This document shows positions 12,867 to 26,856 of a DNA stretch of 64,000 bases, in pieces. The DNA lies in NCBI GenBank assembly GCA_037074765.1, contig JBAMDO010000027.1:302720-366719 (forward strand). The letters are read 5' to 3'. The DNA is from Mansonella perstans. Its lineage: Eukaryota > Nematoda > Chromadorea > Rhabditida > Onchocercidae. The position numbers and the translations under genes are program-made. Below the pieces are notes generated by a model that worked only from the letters and a program-made list of their open reading frames with translations, made no database searches and was not told where the DNA came from. Each line of letters starts with the position of its first letter. Position 1 is the stretch's first letter.

Positions 12867-13850
12867 AAGTTACAATTGCGTTCGTTGGTTTCACCCCGAA
12901 CCTTATCCATCCTAAGTCCTACGTCAGAATGATATTAATAGGGAAACTTTCTCGTCGATAAATGAAACTTTATTCTACTTCACAGGTTTATATACATGCT
13001 ACCTCTGTATAATGGTAGATAAAAAGTTGTTCAGAAGAAGTTTCCTAGAGGGATAAATACATCAATGATGTGAATGATATGCAAATACAGTCTCTGCAAG
13101 GACATTTCTATGACGTACACTTTAGACAGAGCAATGACAATTTTTGTACTGCATCCCAATAGAAGATATCAGTGATATGTTATAATCGTAATGTATTTGT
13201 CACTTATTTGATTTTCATTTCAGTATTTAATTTTTTTTTTGGACATATTTGATTTTCATTTCAGTTTTCATTTTCCAATTTTTTTTGCGAAAAAAAACTT
13301 CAGAGTGAATGAAAAATCTCAAAAATTCCAGTATTTCAAAAATTTCATATTTTTTTCTTGCAATATCCCTAGGTGCTCATTTGAATTCAAGATAAGATTT
13401 GTTATCGAATAATATTGAGTATTTCCGCTTGAGTAATTACCTGGATGATAATAATCTGAGACGCGTATATGCACATATCACTGATCAAATTTTTCGGCTC
13501 ATTAAGTTTAATTAATTACTCAGGTAGAAATGTTATTCACATGATCGTAGAAGTATTAATGTTTCGTAATTAATACATTGGCCGGTATCCGTATTGCAAA
13601 AGTAGTGTAATAAGACGAGAAGATTTAATTATTTTAATTATTCTTATTCTCATTATAATTAATGCTTGTATTTTTTAATCGTAAAACTTTTGAAAGTCTT
13701 TTTTTTCTTAATTATATAAACAAACCACTTTACACTGATGGTAATTCAAAATAATTCAGAATTGTTAAAATTCAGAATGTTAATGAATAATTATGAAATT
13801 ACTTTTATAAGACACAAGTAGCATTTTAGAGTTTACAGCTGTACTGCTCA

Positions 13851-13902
13851 TATTCATGTCGTAGCATGACGTTTAGGCGTTACTAATGGTACGACATGAA
13901 TA
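13851..13902. repeat. Perfect 13-bp inverted repeat with 26-bp spacer
   Basis: TATTCATGTCGTA at 13851-13863 is the exact reverse complement of TACGACATGAATA at 13890-13902. The spacer contains GTTTAGGCGTTAC. This could be a hairpin, a paired binding site, or a relic of a small inverted-repeat element; the sequence does not decide between them. Confidence 0.75.
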
Positions 13903-14657
13903 CAACATGGCCATGTGTGTCTCATTAAAAAATCTTGTCATATTATTCGAACTATTATCACAGATTTTGATACGATGATATCAAATGTTTGTTAAACATA
14001 ATCGTTTAACTAAATTATTTCATGTCGATAAAGGTCAGGTAGATGCATAGTTGAAATAAAGCAGAATTTTTAATTTTTTCCCATCTTATTTTTTGCCGAA
14101 TTTTTTTGCCTTACTCTTCAATCATACATGGTTTTTCAGGGAGAAAAAAATTGGGTTAAAGTGTTTTGTAACCGGAAAAGATCAATGATAAAAGTTGACG
14201 GGATGGAATACTGTAAAATGGAATGTGGAAATAACTACATAGGTATTGCATTTCCTTTATCTGATAAGACACGATAGATATATGTATTTGTGAAAACAAA
14301 TATAGCTGAAACTATTGAATCGGAACCCAGTTTCGTCTTGTTCGGATACATTCCAATTTTCTGTTTTACATGCCAGGAGTATATTTGAACGAATGGATTT
14401 CATATGTATAATAATGACTTCAGCCGGTACTGTTTCTCACCAACCATCCGGTATTTTTCGTAGATTTTCTGATGTAACAAAATCACTATTGTAGCTTGAT
14501 AGAAAAGTGAAACGACATACATTTTTAATAGACAACACAAGCGATAAAATTATATTGAAAAATTTATAAGTTTAATTGAAACCAAATATAAATTATCACT
14601 ATCATTGAATAAGCAGAATTACATTAAACATAATACAAATTGTAGAAGGTAAATGAA

Positions 14658-14775
14658 ATTGTGAATAGTAACTACCACAAAATGTTAAATTAATTTACAA
14701 AGTAATGAAAAGACACAGTATCACTTCAATTATTAATAGTACACTATTACGTAATTGTGAATAGTAACTACCACA
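14658..14775. repeat. 22-bp direct repeat, copies 96 bp apart
   Basis: An identical 22-base string beginning ATTGTGAATAGTAACTACC occurs at 14658-14679 and again at 14754-14775. It is more complex than the surrounding A/T runs. I see no terminal inverted repeats around it. Confidence 0.8.
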
Positions 14776-15338
14776 GTGACAAATAGGCCCTGCAGTACTA
14801 ACACATATTGGTTGTGTTACAGAATTTAGACATATTGCAATATACAACATGATAACAGGAATGAACATTTCAATTGCATTAAACAACAAGTTTAGTTAAA
14901 TTAAAAATAATCGATATGAAAATAAACTCTGTTAGCTACAACTCTATAACCTAATAATCAAATTTGTTAAAAGTTAACATATGTTTTAAATTTTCATTTC
15001 GCAAACAGCAATGTTATTTTAAGCATAAGACTCCTGGAATAATTAATATAATTAGAACTATTATTGATAAAATTAGTGCAGATTTCAAATTTTTCCTCTG
15101 TTCTCTATTACTCGCAACAAATTTCGGCATTTCCGGTAAGAAGAAACATTTATGCAATGAACAGTGATATTTTCAAATTTAGATTACTATACTATTAATG
15201 CTTTGTAAAAATGCTTTATAAAAAAATTATTTTAGGTCTTGATTAAATTATGTGTGCTGCTGTCTTTACCATTTCTACAATTATAAGTAATCAAAACTAT
15301 CAATGTGATTAAGTACTAATTGATCACAGAGTAAATAT

Positions 15339-18300
15339 TTACCGTTGACAATGTATACGGTATAAGAAACAATGAAGTGAGCGAAATCGTCGTGGATCAT
15401 CGTCCACAAGATATTCGTCCGGTACGCGGACAACATTCTTCGTTATTTTTGGTCGCCCACCAGCACTAAAGCTAATCTGAAAACAATTTAACTGATATTG
15501 TCGATGTAATTTTGCAAAATTATCAGTTAAAATAAATAAACTCTTTGATAATGAATATACTTTGCTTTTTGCAATATTTCTACAAATCAATGATTTAATG
15601 ATTGATAATCATCATTTAGATATATTTTACCATTAAATCTTACTTGTTTATGAATGTCATTCTTTTTGATTTCATCCAAATCTTCGAGATGTGAATGAAA
15701 TTTGTCTAATATAGTCAATTTTACTTTCAACAAATGCTCTGAAATAATTTTTATTTGTTAGTATTGCTTAATTAAGAGTCATTGAAAGATGGAAGTTTTC
15801 TAGACTACCGTAATTGCAAAATTCTCGATAAAATCTAACGAAACTGCTATGCATTCCAAATAATATCGCAAAAATAATAAAGCTTTTTGAATTAATTTAA
15901 ACTTTATTGTTTGAATATTCCTGTAAAATTATTATGATCAAAAATTTGATCATTAATCTTTATATAGACTAAATACATTACAATCGTGGAAGTAATAGAT
16001 TGCAAATCTCGTGATTGAAAAAAAACTTTTGTAAAAAATTTCTGCACAAATAATTGCAATGTAAATTCAAGTAGTGTCACCAAAATTTTAGAAATATTTC
16101 ATCTTTTAATAAAAATATTCAAATTCAAGGGGAGAAAGAAAAAAAACAATGCTATAAGCTTTCACAAATGAAAGTCAGAAAGCATACTATCAAGTTTGAA
16201 TAAAATGTAATTAATCAATAGTTCTCAATTCTTCTTTTTTTTTCTTTTTTCAGAAAGAAAAATATTGTGAGAAAACGGAAATTGAATTCCTATTTAAACG
16301 CGAGATGTTTCGCGGTCTTATCGATAGCATCAATCATAGCAATAATGTTGTGTAAAACCAACCGGAAAAAATGATATCAAAGAATTCATTCTTTTTCACA
16401 AATATTCATTAGAAAATAATTCGTTTGAGTAAATTTTTTAATTTCATTTAAAAATTAAGTAAGAAGAGACAGAAAGAGAGAGAGAAGGAAAAAGAAATAG
16501 ATATGAAGAAAGAGAGGGAAAGAATAAATATCGACAAATAATTTTGGGAAGCTCAATTGAAGTGTTTTGAGGACATCTTCGCATACTATTCCCAACCAAA
16601 TTATCTTCTCAAATAACCGTGAAAAAATGATTGCTGAACGCATTCCGCTGATTGCCATTCATTCATTCAATAATTCATTCATTCATTCATTCACTCATTC
16701 AATAATTCACTCATTCATAACTGTTCAATAATTCATCATTAAACAGTCTTTTAAGAAAAAAATTTTTGCTAAAATTGATGGAATATTACTGAAGTGTCAA
16801 CTGTAACCAATGATCTCACAAATAATCTTTCAGATGAAATTTACAGCATTAGAAAGTATTATGTTTCAGATATGTTATAAAAGTGCCGACGTATGAACAA
16901 GAAAATTGTTAAATATCACAAAAAAAACAAACCAATAAGGTAACCCAAGCTAACATCATCAGGTAACTTCAAAAATTCACCAAGCTCTTCAAAACCACCA
17001 TTACGAACATACGAACTCATTTTTGCAAGCAATGATTTCGAAAGGCAGAAACCAGCGCCACCGGTTGCGAACCAAAATGTTGCCTGCAACTATTTATTTT
17101 AGCCTGAATTTTGGGCAATTATTTCAGTTTTTCATGAATTGAGGATTTGCCGAAATGCAGAAATAAATTGAAAGAGACTGGGAAAAAAATGAAAATCCCG
17201 AAGAGATAAATGTATCGGTAATTTAGTTCACTTATTGAAATGAAAATTTAATTAAGAAAACAACCAAAATTTCAAAATTAATTGAATTTTTTTTTTTGAA
17301 AAAAGTGTATACTTTGTCAGGAGCTGAATCAACTCCAACTGGTCCCACTGTTGATGGCCTTCCCAGATACCAATCATGTTTCGGATCAAGCTTTTTCAAA
17401 ACTCGAACCAATTCCGCGATGTTTACATAATTATCATCGTCAAAATGACAAGCCCATCTGCAAACACTCACTCACATATTTCAACGTTCAAAATTTACCG
17501 TATATAATGGATGATAAAAATTAGCTTGAATAAAATAGTTGAAATTTTTGAAACTTTTCCAAAGACCAAGGAACAATAGAAGTATAAAGCCAAAGACACA
17601 ATGACAATTTGATAAATTCAGCGGCTTCTTTTGAAAGAGCTTGCCAATGATATAAAGGCATACTTTGCTTATATGTATGTGCCATTCTTTCTCCTTTCTT
17701 TTGTTTTAATTGTCATTTGTTTTAATAAAAAGCAAAAATTTCTTAAAAAAAAAGAAACCAAATGCCATCAATAGAAGTATTGCATGTAAGATATGATATA
17801 TTGAAGTGTAATGAAACTTCCAGAATTTCAAAAAATTTTTTTCATTCTTTAATTAAAATCGCTGACAAAATTGATAATGTAATTCTTAAATTGAAATTAC
17901 GATGATAATCTCTTAGTTTTGTGTTATTTTTAAATTATTAGAGGAGCTTATAACAATAATATAATAAAATTCTCTTATCTGATAGCTAGTCCTAAAAATG
18001 GATCAGTTATACAACTGTTGTTGATTTCTGGTAAACAGTAGTTAAGTATGGCGGTAATTTCAAAAGGTTAAAGGTCAGAATTTACGAGACTTTTTTACAA
18101 TGACTGATGATGATCGCTCCAGTACACAATCTCACACTTCTTTTTTTTTTTTCTCGCTGCCGAGCAATTAACAACTATTCCATATTCATTGATGATGAGA
18201 ATGGTGATCTTGATTGAAGATAGCAAAATAGTAGTGGATTTTGGACTTATCGTTGAAAAATTGCCTAATAAATCATCAATCAGAAGCGATAAATCATAAA

Positions 18301-21300
18301 GATAATTTTACCATTTTCATAATCTTTCAATCACTTATCTTTTCCTTTGCATTCCTTTATCTTTCTTTTTTTTTTTTAAATTTAACAAATTCATTTAAAT
18401 TTAACTGATTTTTTTTTTTTTTTAATACAGTAGAATTAAATATAACAATTAAAGAATTAATAATTTTTGTCCTATTACAGTCATATTATAGTGATAACTG
18501 AAGAAAAAAAGAAAAGCTTCAGAAAAGGAAAATTTTGTTTAAAAGAAAAAAGAAAAAAATCATTCGTTTTTTTTAAGTGAGATAAGAATATTTGAAGAGA
18601 ATTTTTTATTTTTTTGGTTTAATTTAAACTGATGCAATCATTGCATTCACCACTGATAGAGTGTTATCTTATCAATTTATCGTGAAATTTCATTTTATGC
18701 TATTTACTTATTTTCTATCATTTCATTGCAAAATTTGTAACTTTTTAACTTCACAATATGATTTCAAAAGGAAAAATAAAAAATAAAAAAATGGCAAAAT
18801 GCGGTAGGTCATGTTTTTGATAGGTTAAAGAAGCGGCGGCATTCGGTGTAAATATCAAAAAAGAAAGAGATCTGATGGGGTGTGAGAATGGATAAAAAGA
18901 AGTGGAGAAAATGAAGGGTGTGAGAAAAAGGATAAGTTTGTGGTGGGGTAAAGTGAAGAAGACGGGAATCACATGGAAATAAATTACTATCACTACATCG
19001 ATCACGCGGGGAGGTAACAGGGAAATGCAGAATAGTTACCGCTGGAAAGGATACTAATTATCATCCTATAATTACAGATGACAACATCATCGTCACAGCA
19101 TTTCCAAACGTACAATTTTGATTTTTCTTTTTTCAACTTTAAATTTTTTTCTCGATATCAATAGATTGAATATTGAAAGAGTTCCGTCAATTCCAAAGAT
19201 TTAATATATAACGATTCATTGGGATTCATCGATTATGATGAAACTTCTGAGATTCACCTGATTTTATCAGAACTCTCAGGATTGGATTGTATTGTATTGC
19301 CTGTCTATCAATCATATTGAAACATACCGTACAAAAATACATAGATTTGGAGCATTTGCAATGTTTGGAAACCAAAAATGCTTCCCTCGGAAAGATAAAA
19401 CAAGTACAGTGGGTGGGCTCCGTACCATTTGCATCAGATTGTTGGTATGTAAAGCTAAAAGATGTGATGGGTCACTGCAAATGTATAACGAGCTGCTTCT
19501 TACATCACTGAAGCAAAAAATTACCGCTGTGGATTAACCTTTGACCTTTCTATAAATACAATACAAAGAATGATAAGTTCCAACAAAGAAGACTAAAACG
19601 AAGTAAGCTATCGTTATTTCAAATAATATTTTTGAAATGAAAAATTTCAACTTAATAAATAATTAATTCAAAAAATTGTTGAACCGTCTTTTTTACACAA
19701 TTCTTTTGAATTTTGCTTTCACTAATTCTCATTTTTTAAAGTAATTATTGTTAGTTGTATATGAGCCGTATGATTTTAATTATTCTTAAAATAATGAATT
19801 CAGAATTATTTCATAAATTCAATTATGATTTTTTTAATATTAAATTTTTGCAATTATACAGAACAAAAGTGTAACATAAATGAAACTCGTTTGTAATTTA
19901 ATTTGTTTATTTCACGTTGCCAAGGCTTATTTCACGCTTTCGTGCTTGTCGAATACGTTTTGAGATAGAGAGAACGTCTCTTTTTTTTGTCATGAATTCC
20001 AAGAATTAGGCGTATTAGACAGGAATTTTGACTCAAATCTTTAGGGATATGCATAAATTAGGAATAATTGAGTGAGAGGTGTAATTATTAATTAGTCTCT
20101 AATGAATATAATTAATCGTAATGAATGTAAATAAACATAAGCTATACATTAATTTGAATGAATTTGGTCTAAGATAAATAACAAACAAAATATATGGCAG
20201 TTGAATTATTTTTTTCAACTTTAAAAAATCAACGAATTTTTGTCACCAATCTGACAACTTTGAAAAAAAAATTATGAAATTTTATCCAAATTTTAATGCA
20301 GATAAATTTTAAAGCTTATTTTTATGTGAGTGAAAAAAAATTTTTAAATAAAATTGAAAGTAAGTAAACGAAAGAAGGAAAGTAAAGAGAGGGAACAGAA
20401 GAAAAAAAAAGTGTTAAAAAGAAAAAAAGGAGTAGATAATATTGGCCTTGAATAAATTTGATAGAGGAACGGTGATAGTAAAGGGAGAGAAAGGTATTTG
20501 AATGATTAGCACATCGAAAATGCATCATAAAAATACAATAATATTTTTTGAAAAAAAGATAAAAAGAAAAAAAAAGATGAAGACCTTGTTTTCTGCGACA
20601 AGAATAGCTCCAATTCGGCATTCATTTTGCAACAAAGACCTTCCCTGAATAGGAAATTAATATCTTTTTTTTGTCAATTTCAATACCAATTAATTTTCTT
20701 TTTTCTGTCAATTCATTTCCTCTCTTTCATAAAAGAATGAGAAGCAGCTAACATGCCATATGGTTATGATTGATATGATTCGGTACGTATTTCAATTTAT
20801 AAATTCCATCATTGAAGCTTGCAAACATATTGTAATTTAATGACAAGCAAAGCTAAATCATTTCAAAATTTCTAAGAATTTTCCAGAAAAAAAAGTTTTT
20901 GGAGTTTGAATTGTATTAAGGAGATTTTCTTGGAAATTTTTTTTTTCATTTATATTTCACAGATTTGTAAAAGAAAAAATAACATTAGAGATTTATGATT
21001 AGCCTTTGTGAGAAATTTTAATATCAATCTTTACCTGGACTAACTAAAACCAATAAAAAAAAAAGATAATACCTGGTATGTCCATTACTACAATCACTCA
21101 CAATTAGTTTTCCACCAGTTTTCTCGTTCAATTTCTCATCTGGTGTATCAGTTACGAAATATATCTAAAATTCAGGATATTAATCAATAATTTGCAAGTA
21201 AATTTTGTGAAATATTAAAAATTTACAAATTTCAATACTTACTACTATCATAATTTCAATACTTACTACTATCATGATAGTACCACTACCATAACTCTGA

Positions 21301-23422
21301 TAATAGTTTCAAGTTAGCAGGATTTACTGATACTTTCCAATTTCTCTCGATGACATCAACCGAATGTCATTGGGATCAGTGAAAGAATTCATGAAAAAAA
21401 GCCAAACTTTATTGTCCATTTTAGCAAGTTCACTTATCTACTGAATCATCGACATTTCATTTCATAACGATTAAATTTGTCAAAACGCTTACTATGAAAT
21501 ATTGATCCGGCTTATTATATCCGGCAGCGATTTGTATACTTTATTTCTTTACCACTTATCATTTTTTTTACATGAATGATGAAGTTTGAGAGATACAAAA
21601 CTGTTATCTTGTACTGTCACATTTCAACATAATGTGAGGAAGTGGAAAAAATGTTAAAAATTTCTTTTACGATAACCGCAACGACAGATTTTTGTGTATT
21701 CAAAAGTACGGTTGAGAGGAATATCAATTTGAGGAATTTCAACTTTTCCTGTTTCAACTAATTTCGTTGCAATTTTTTTCCCAAATGTAAAAAATCTATG
21801 GAAATTTTCAAATTTAATCGAAATTCCGCAAAATGTATGACAAAGTGAAACTGAGCCGAAAGAATGCGAATTTCTTAATGAATAGAAATTGTGGACAAAA
21901 AAAAGAAAGTTGCTGTGACAATTTTGAAGACTTTCTAAAATTCAAAAAAAGATAAAATTGTATTGTATGTATATGTGATAAACTAAGATAGGAGAATTAA
22001 ACATTTCAAAATTTAAATATTCATCCCTGAGATTTATTGACAATGAATCATTTAGTAGAATGATTCATTTAATTCTAATTCATTTTATTAAATTTTCGCT
22101 CTTTATGACATTCAACATTCAACACTTTTTTCTCGAATTTTATTTTTACATTTTTTTCTAGCTTTATCGTTTTGGAGAAAGTAATATTTTTGAAACATTG
22201 TGAACAAAAAAAAAGAGCTAAAAGTGCTAGAAAAAAAAAACTGATCCGGAAAAGAGATAATGGTATTTGCTAGAATAACCGGCAATCTATCTGACCTTAT
22301 AAACGTTTCTATATATATTTCTATGTAAATAAAGCATCATTGATCTCGTTGTAAATAATTCATGCAAATTAGTAATTCAAAAGAATTCATAATTAAAAAG
22401 AGATTCTAACGTTCCTATTTTCAAATATTTGATGAATCACTCCTGCATTTGTACCAATAATAAAAGAATTCAAACATTTCTAATTTCATTTTATTCCAAA
22501 ATTTCTTCAATAAAAAGTACACCTTAAAAAAAAAAAAGAAAAAATGAAATAAAATAAAGAAATTGAGGCAAATAAAGACTAAGTGTTTATTTTGGAATAT
22601 TTACGTAAAATTTTGAAATTTCAATAAATCACAAAAAAAAAATGATGAATGTCCTGAACTTTCCTGCTTATATCAATCACTGGCATTTAGCAAAGATGTC
22701 AATCAGTTTATAATAGAAATACAGTCTATCAGAAACGAATGATTAAAGCTATTTTATTGACTTGTAAAATTTTTACTTATTTAGGCTTAACAATGTGCCT
22801 TGACAATATCAAATTTAAAATTAAATTTCAATAAGAATTAAAATGAAACATAAAATGCACTTTTTTTTTAAATTACACGGCAATAGAATTTATTCATTAA
22901 TAAAAAAGTTTTAATTGCATTTAATTTAATTATAAATTTAAAGAAAAAAAAAAAAACGAACATTATTAGGTGCTAATTGAAACCATGTATCAATTATATC
23001 ACGTATACGACTGTCATGAAATTTTAATGTCGTTTTTACAGCAATTACTAAACCATCCAAATCACTTGCTGTTGGTACTTGTTCAATATGACTACTGTAA
23101 TGGCCAAATCCCTAAAGATAAATAAAAAACAAAATAAACGTTATTATTAAATTTGGCAATTAACAAATGAAGAAAAGAAAATTAAAACGGTTATTGTTAC
23201 TGTTATTGAAATTTGAAAAATATTTAAGAAACTGTTAAAATTTCCAGACATGTCAATATTAATTACAATAAATAATTCAATTTTATTTTGTTAAAAGAAA
23301 AAGAAATCTCATTAATTAATGGTTTTAACAAATTTATATCATACCTTGTCAATTAACAAATATATCAATATGACAATTAAAAATGCCATAACAAGATAAA
23401 CTTTTTGTTTAGTTGTCCGCAT
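15339..23422 (-). CDS. fng: Fringe-type O-fucosylpeptide beta-1,3-N-acetylglucosaminyltransferase
   Basis: Fringe enzymes extend O-fucose on EGF repeats of Notch-type receptors with GlcNAc from UDP-GlcNAc in the Golgi. Predicted exons: 23422-23345, 23111-22962, 21164-21073, 20644-20585, 17457-17313, 17083-16933, 15738-15644, 15476-15339. They total 909 bases in phase, giving 302 residues. The protein is a type II membrane protein, with a short basic start (MRTTKQK) and a hydrophobic anchor at about 8-24. The family core follows in order: VIAVKTTLKFHDSR, YFVTDTPDEK, GLCCKMNAE, WACHFDDDNYVN (metal-binding DDD near 133-135), WFATGGAGFCLSKS (about 179-192), DDVSLGYLIE, FHSHLE, and the terminal RFRSLHCFLY signature. 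A longer N-terminus starting at 23542 is open but would precede the anchor with a poorly charged tail. The identification rests on co-linear motifs along the whole length. Which receptor it modifies is not visible here. Confidence 0.9.
16657..16737. repeat. ATTC-rich degenerate tetranucleotide repeat in a Fringe intron
   Basis: Runs of ATTC with TCAATA and ACTC interruptions lie in the intron between the exons ending at 16933 and starting at 15738. This is a simple-sequence repeat with no visible function. Confidence 0.8.
21228..21275. repeat. 24-bp perfect tandem duplication in a Fringe intron
   Basis: A 24-base unit containing AATTTCAATACTTACTACT is repeated exactly twice, at 21228-21251 and 21252-21275, about 65 bases upstream (in gene direction) of the third exon. 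It is followed by a short ATCATGAT palindrome. The role is unknown. Confidence 0.85.
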
Positions 23423-24605
23423 GCAACAAACATTTGGAATTGGCTTATGTGCGGGGGAGAGGGGAAAAGGGCAGAGAGAGGAAAAAAAAAGCTGGATTGC
23501 TTGATTAATACCACACCGGCACCGGCCACCGGCTTTTCTCAAGTCTTTTCGCCGTATTGCTTATTTATGCCTGCTGCCCATTTGATGATTGCTGAAATGG
23601 TGTCGAAAAATGATGATGATCGTTCTTTTTCCCGACGATCGCTATGACGATCAGACCACGCCTCTTGTTGGAACAATTCTCACTTATGAGGCAAATAGCC
23701 ACCGATACGGCACCAATGGGAAATGGGAAGTTATTTGATTGACCGCTGATGACTCGTTGTTGCTTGACAAACTGTAGGCTAATTGTCGTGCTACACGATT
23801 AGCTTAAGCCGTTAATGATAAGCGGTCAAAATGATGTAAGTGATAGTAGCAACAATTTTAATTATTGTTGATGACAAGAATATTACTGATGGTACAGATG
23901 ATTGCAATTAATGTAATGATATATTCTTAACATTTAACAAATAATGATGAAATAATATCACTATTATTTTGAAACTAATTAATTCTAATGACTTGTTGAG
24001 AGTAGCAATGATTCGAATGCTGTTGCTGCTATTGGAACACTATTACTGCAATAATCAAAGTGATCATATTTGCTCATTAAATGATTGCATTAAAAGTTTC
24101 GTCTATGACGGAAATTTAATCATGCAAATTACTTTGAGAATTTTTACATTTATAATTGGGAACCGAAATAATATACGATTGGAGAATCACTAAAAATATC
24201 TGATAAGTTAAATCGATACATAAATATTTATAACTCCTTTCAAACTATTTAGCATCAAAATAAAATTCAAAGTGTGAAATGATAAAGAACCAGTTTTTAA
24301 ATTATATTTAGTTGGTAATAAAGTTTCTGTTTTGTTGCACATTCCATTGGGTGAGTAATTTGACCTATTCAGAAAATTAATTAGTTTACAATTGAAGGGT
24401 GTAATTTTCCATTGTTGGAATTAAAACAACCATTAGAATACACTAATGCAAACAGCAGCCATAAATATAGCTATCATAATATAAGAAATTGACAATGATA
24501 AATTGATAATAGTAGTGACAATGATGATGTTGATATTGCTGAAGAAAAAAAGCAATAATAGAACAACTGCAATGTTTCAATTATCTTATAGTAATAATAG
24601 TAATA

Positions 24606-24652
<47 letters not shown>

Positions 24653-26746
24653 AGTGATGCCATATCAATAATAGTAATAGTGATGATGATGATAGTAATG
24701 ATAGCGATAAAATTTCGCGGAAATTTTTTTGAAAATAAAGCATTTTCTAAACCAGAAATGCATCATTCTATGTCGCTCACATAAGAAATGTTTTGCTTGC
24801 AGATGAATTGAAAATGTATGAATACATGATCTAAAGTTCCAGCAAATCATGATCAGATCAATGATTACCAATGATTTAAAGAATTTTGAAATTTAACGCA
24901 TAAATTTAACTGAATTAAAATATGTTGAAGTGTTGTAATTTTCTATACCACTCAGATATTTATTCAACTTTTTACAATGTAACGTTGAATATTCAAACAA
25001 AAATCTTTATAAGTTCTTTAAAAAAAATTTTCGTTTTTCGTCCATTTCAATTCGAACCAATGATAATACATTCATTGCTTCTTTTTCTATCTATCGAATT
25101 CTAAATTATATTTACTTTTTTACCACTTTTGATAAATTCCATATCAGTGATAAATTGTGACATGATTTATCTTTGTCACAATATTTGAAAGGTATAGGTT
25201 AAAAAAAAAAAAAAAAAATAAAATAAAAAAAAAAAACACATTGATGATTAGTTCCAAAAACCAAGCAACAAACTGAAACAAAAATTGACCGATTGATAAA
25301 CTTTTAAATAGTAAGTTGTAAGGTTGCTTTTTTGCTTTTGTTTTTTTTGATTGCTTGATTAATAAAAAACATCATTACGACTTTTGAACCATTATTCTTA
25401 GTGCAGCATGACAAATGGGCCAAAAATAAATTCCTCAGCACTGTGTCAACATCAAGTGGAATAGGAAAATAAAGTTGTTCTGATGCATAGTGGGAAAATA
25501 TTACATTGATTCAGTAAGGAAATAATACTAATTGAATGAACCCATGGGAAAAATGAAGTTTTCGGAAAAAAAAGAGAATATTCTGGGAAATTATTCAGGT
25601 CAGAGTGGGAGAAATTATGGACAAAAAGAAATGGTTCGAATGCATCTCTTGTTCTTTTTAATTTTTTTTTCATAATTTCTCATAAATTACTGTTAATATC
25701 TGTGATTAAGACTGATAATTGATATTTTCCAATGGTCAAGAAATCTTTTCACACTTTATACTGCTGCGAACAGACTCCTAGCACTAACAACTGCACTAAT
25801 ATCGCTTGAGCTTTTTCAATTATCAGTTTTGTTAATTAATAAACTCGCTTATTCAGTTATGGTTTATTTCTTACTAAAGGATATTTAACTACTTCGTTCA
25901 ATTTAAAATTTCCGGAATATATAGCATGTTACATGCTTCGTTCACTGAAACGTCATACCGCTGCAATTTTTATATGATCAAGTCGGCTCTAATAAAACAT
26001 TCAATTAAATCGATAGTGTTATAATTTTGTCTTTTCTTTTTTCCAGAAATTCGGAATAGAAACGAAGAATTTCCTTTATTAAAAGTAAGCAATGCATCGG
26101 AGGTTAAAATACGCTTACCGAAAAAAACATGGTTATTTTGAATTACTTAATAGTTTAGTTGTTATCTTTCCCTTTTGTTGTCACTTTTATAAGGCATATT
26201 TTGCCGAGAAATTTATCAAAATTTAAGAGTAAGCTTATTTTAAACTGTGAATATTTTTTTCGTTGCTCCTCTTTAATCTTTTAATTTTTACGCAACTTTT
26301 AATTTTCATATTTTCCCTTCAAATGAACGGAAAAATAAGCTTACTACCGAAATATAATCAAATAGATGTAGTAACAAGAGCGTTGGAAATTGTCAGATGT
26401 TATAAAAGTTATGAAAAAAAAAGAAAAAGATTACAATTTTATTCACAGTCAAAAAAATCAAAAAATTTTGAGATAAACAATCAACAAATATTTTATGAAG
26501 AGAATGCAACTCGATGATTATTTTTTCGGGCCAGGCTAAGGTCTTGTATGCTTAGCAACGTTTCCAGAAATTTCAAAAATGGATTCTCGCCATCATCAAG
26601 CGCCGAACACATATCACCCGATCGGAATAAACCAACGCAACAACCCTTCAATTTCAAATTGTCTTCAATTTCACATCATCATGACATTTATTATTTCAGA
26701 ATTTATTAATTACGTCCACGTCCACTATCTTTGCATTGATTCAGAC
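23423..26746. other. Intergenic region between the astacin 3' end and the Fringe start
   Basis: The stretch next to the Fringe ATG (about 23,430-23,830) is richer in G and C than its surroundings, including an ACCGGC-rich patch near 23,515, and probably contains the Fringe promoter. A GAT microsatellite lies at 24607-24652 and an A-rich run at 25200-25240. Small open segments near 26,046-26,083 and 26,263-26,517 (plus) have splice-like edges but no recognisable family. I do not call a gene. Confidence 0.5.
24607..24652. repeat. (GAT)n microsatellite
   Basis: About 15 perfect GAT units, flanked by degenerate AATAGT/AGTGAT repeats. ORFs across it encode only poly-Asp or poly-His and are not credible genes. 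Confidence 0.95.
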
Positions 26747-26752
26747 TTTATT
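26747..26752 (-). terminator. Poly(A) signal AATAAA of the astacin gene
   Basis: TTTATT on the plus strand reads AATAAA on the minus strand, about 105 bases past the predicted stop. A second AATAAA is at 26702-26707. Confidence 0.5.
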
Positions 26753-26856
26753 GTTTAATAAAAGTTGTATGTTTAAGATCATTTATAATCTTATGCATCA
26801 GATGAATTTTGATGTACTATCTAAGCACGATTTTATCCATAGAATGGTAACTTAGT

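Larger units (their letters stand above)
12860..15338. other. Intergenic region between the Fringe-like gene and the chitin-binding gene
   Basis: This AT-rich stretch of about 2.5 kb holds the presumed promoter of the downstream minus-strand chitin-binding gene. It also holds a 13-bp perfect inverted repeat (13851-13902) and a 22-bp direct repeat (14658 and 14754). Short ORFs here lack splice context or a recognisable family. No RNA gene was recognised. Confidence 0.6.

Noticed and set aside
23339..23542. Longer Fringe N-terminus starting at 23542
   Set aside because: Open in frame, but it would add an unusual Cys/Pro-rich segment before the membrane anchor; the ATG at 23422 directly precedes a typical type II anchor.
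24474..24784. Overlapping ORFs on both strands with poly-His or poly-Asp
   Set aside because: They arise from the GAT microsatellite and occur in both strands at once.
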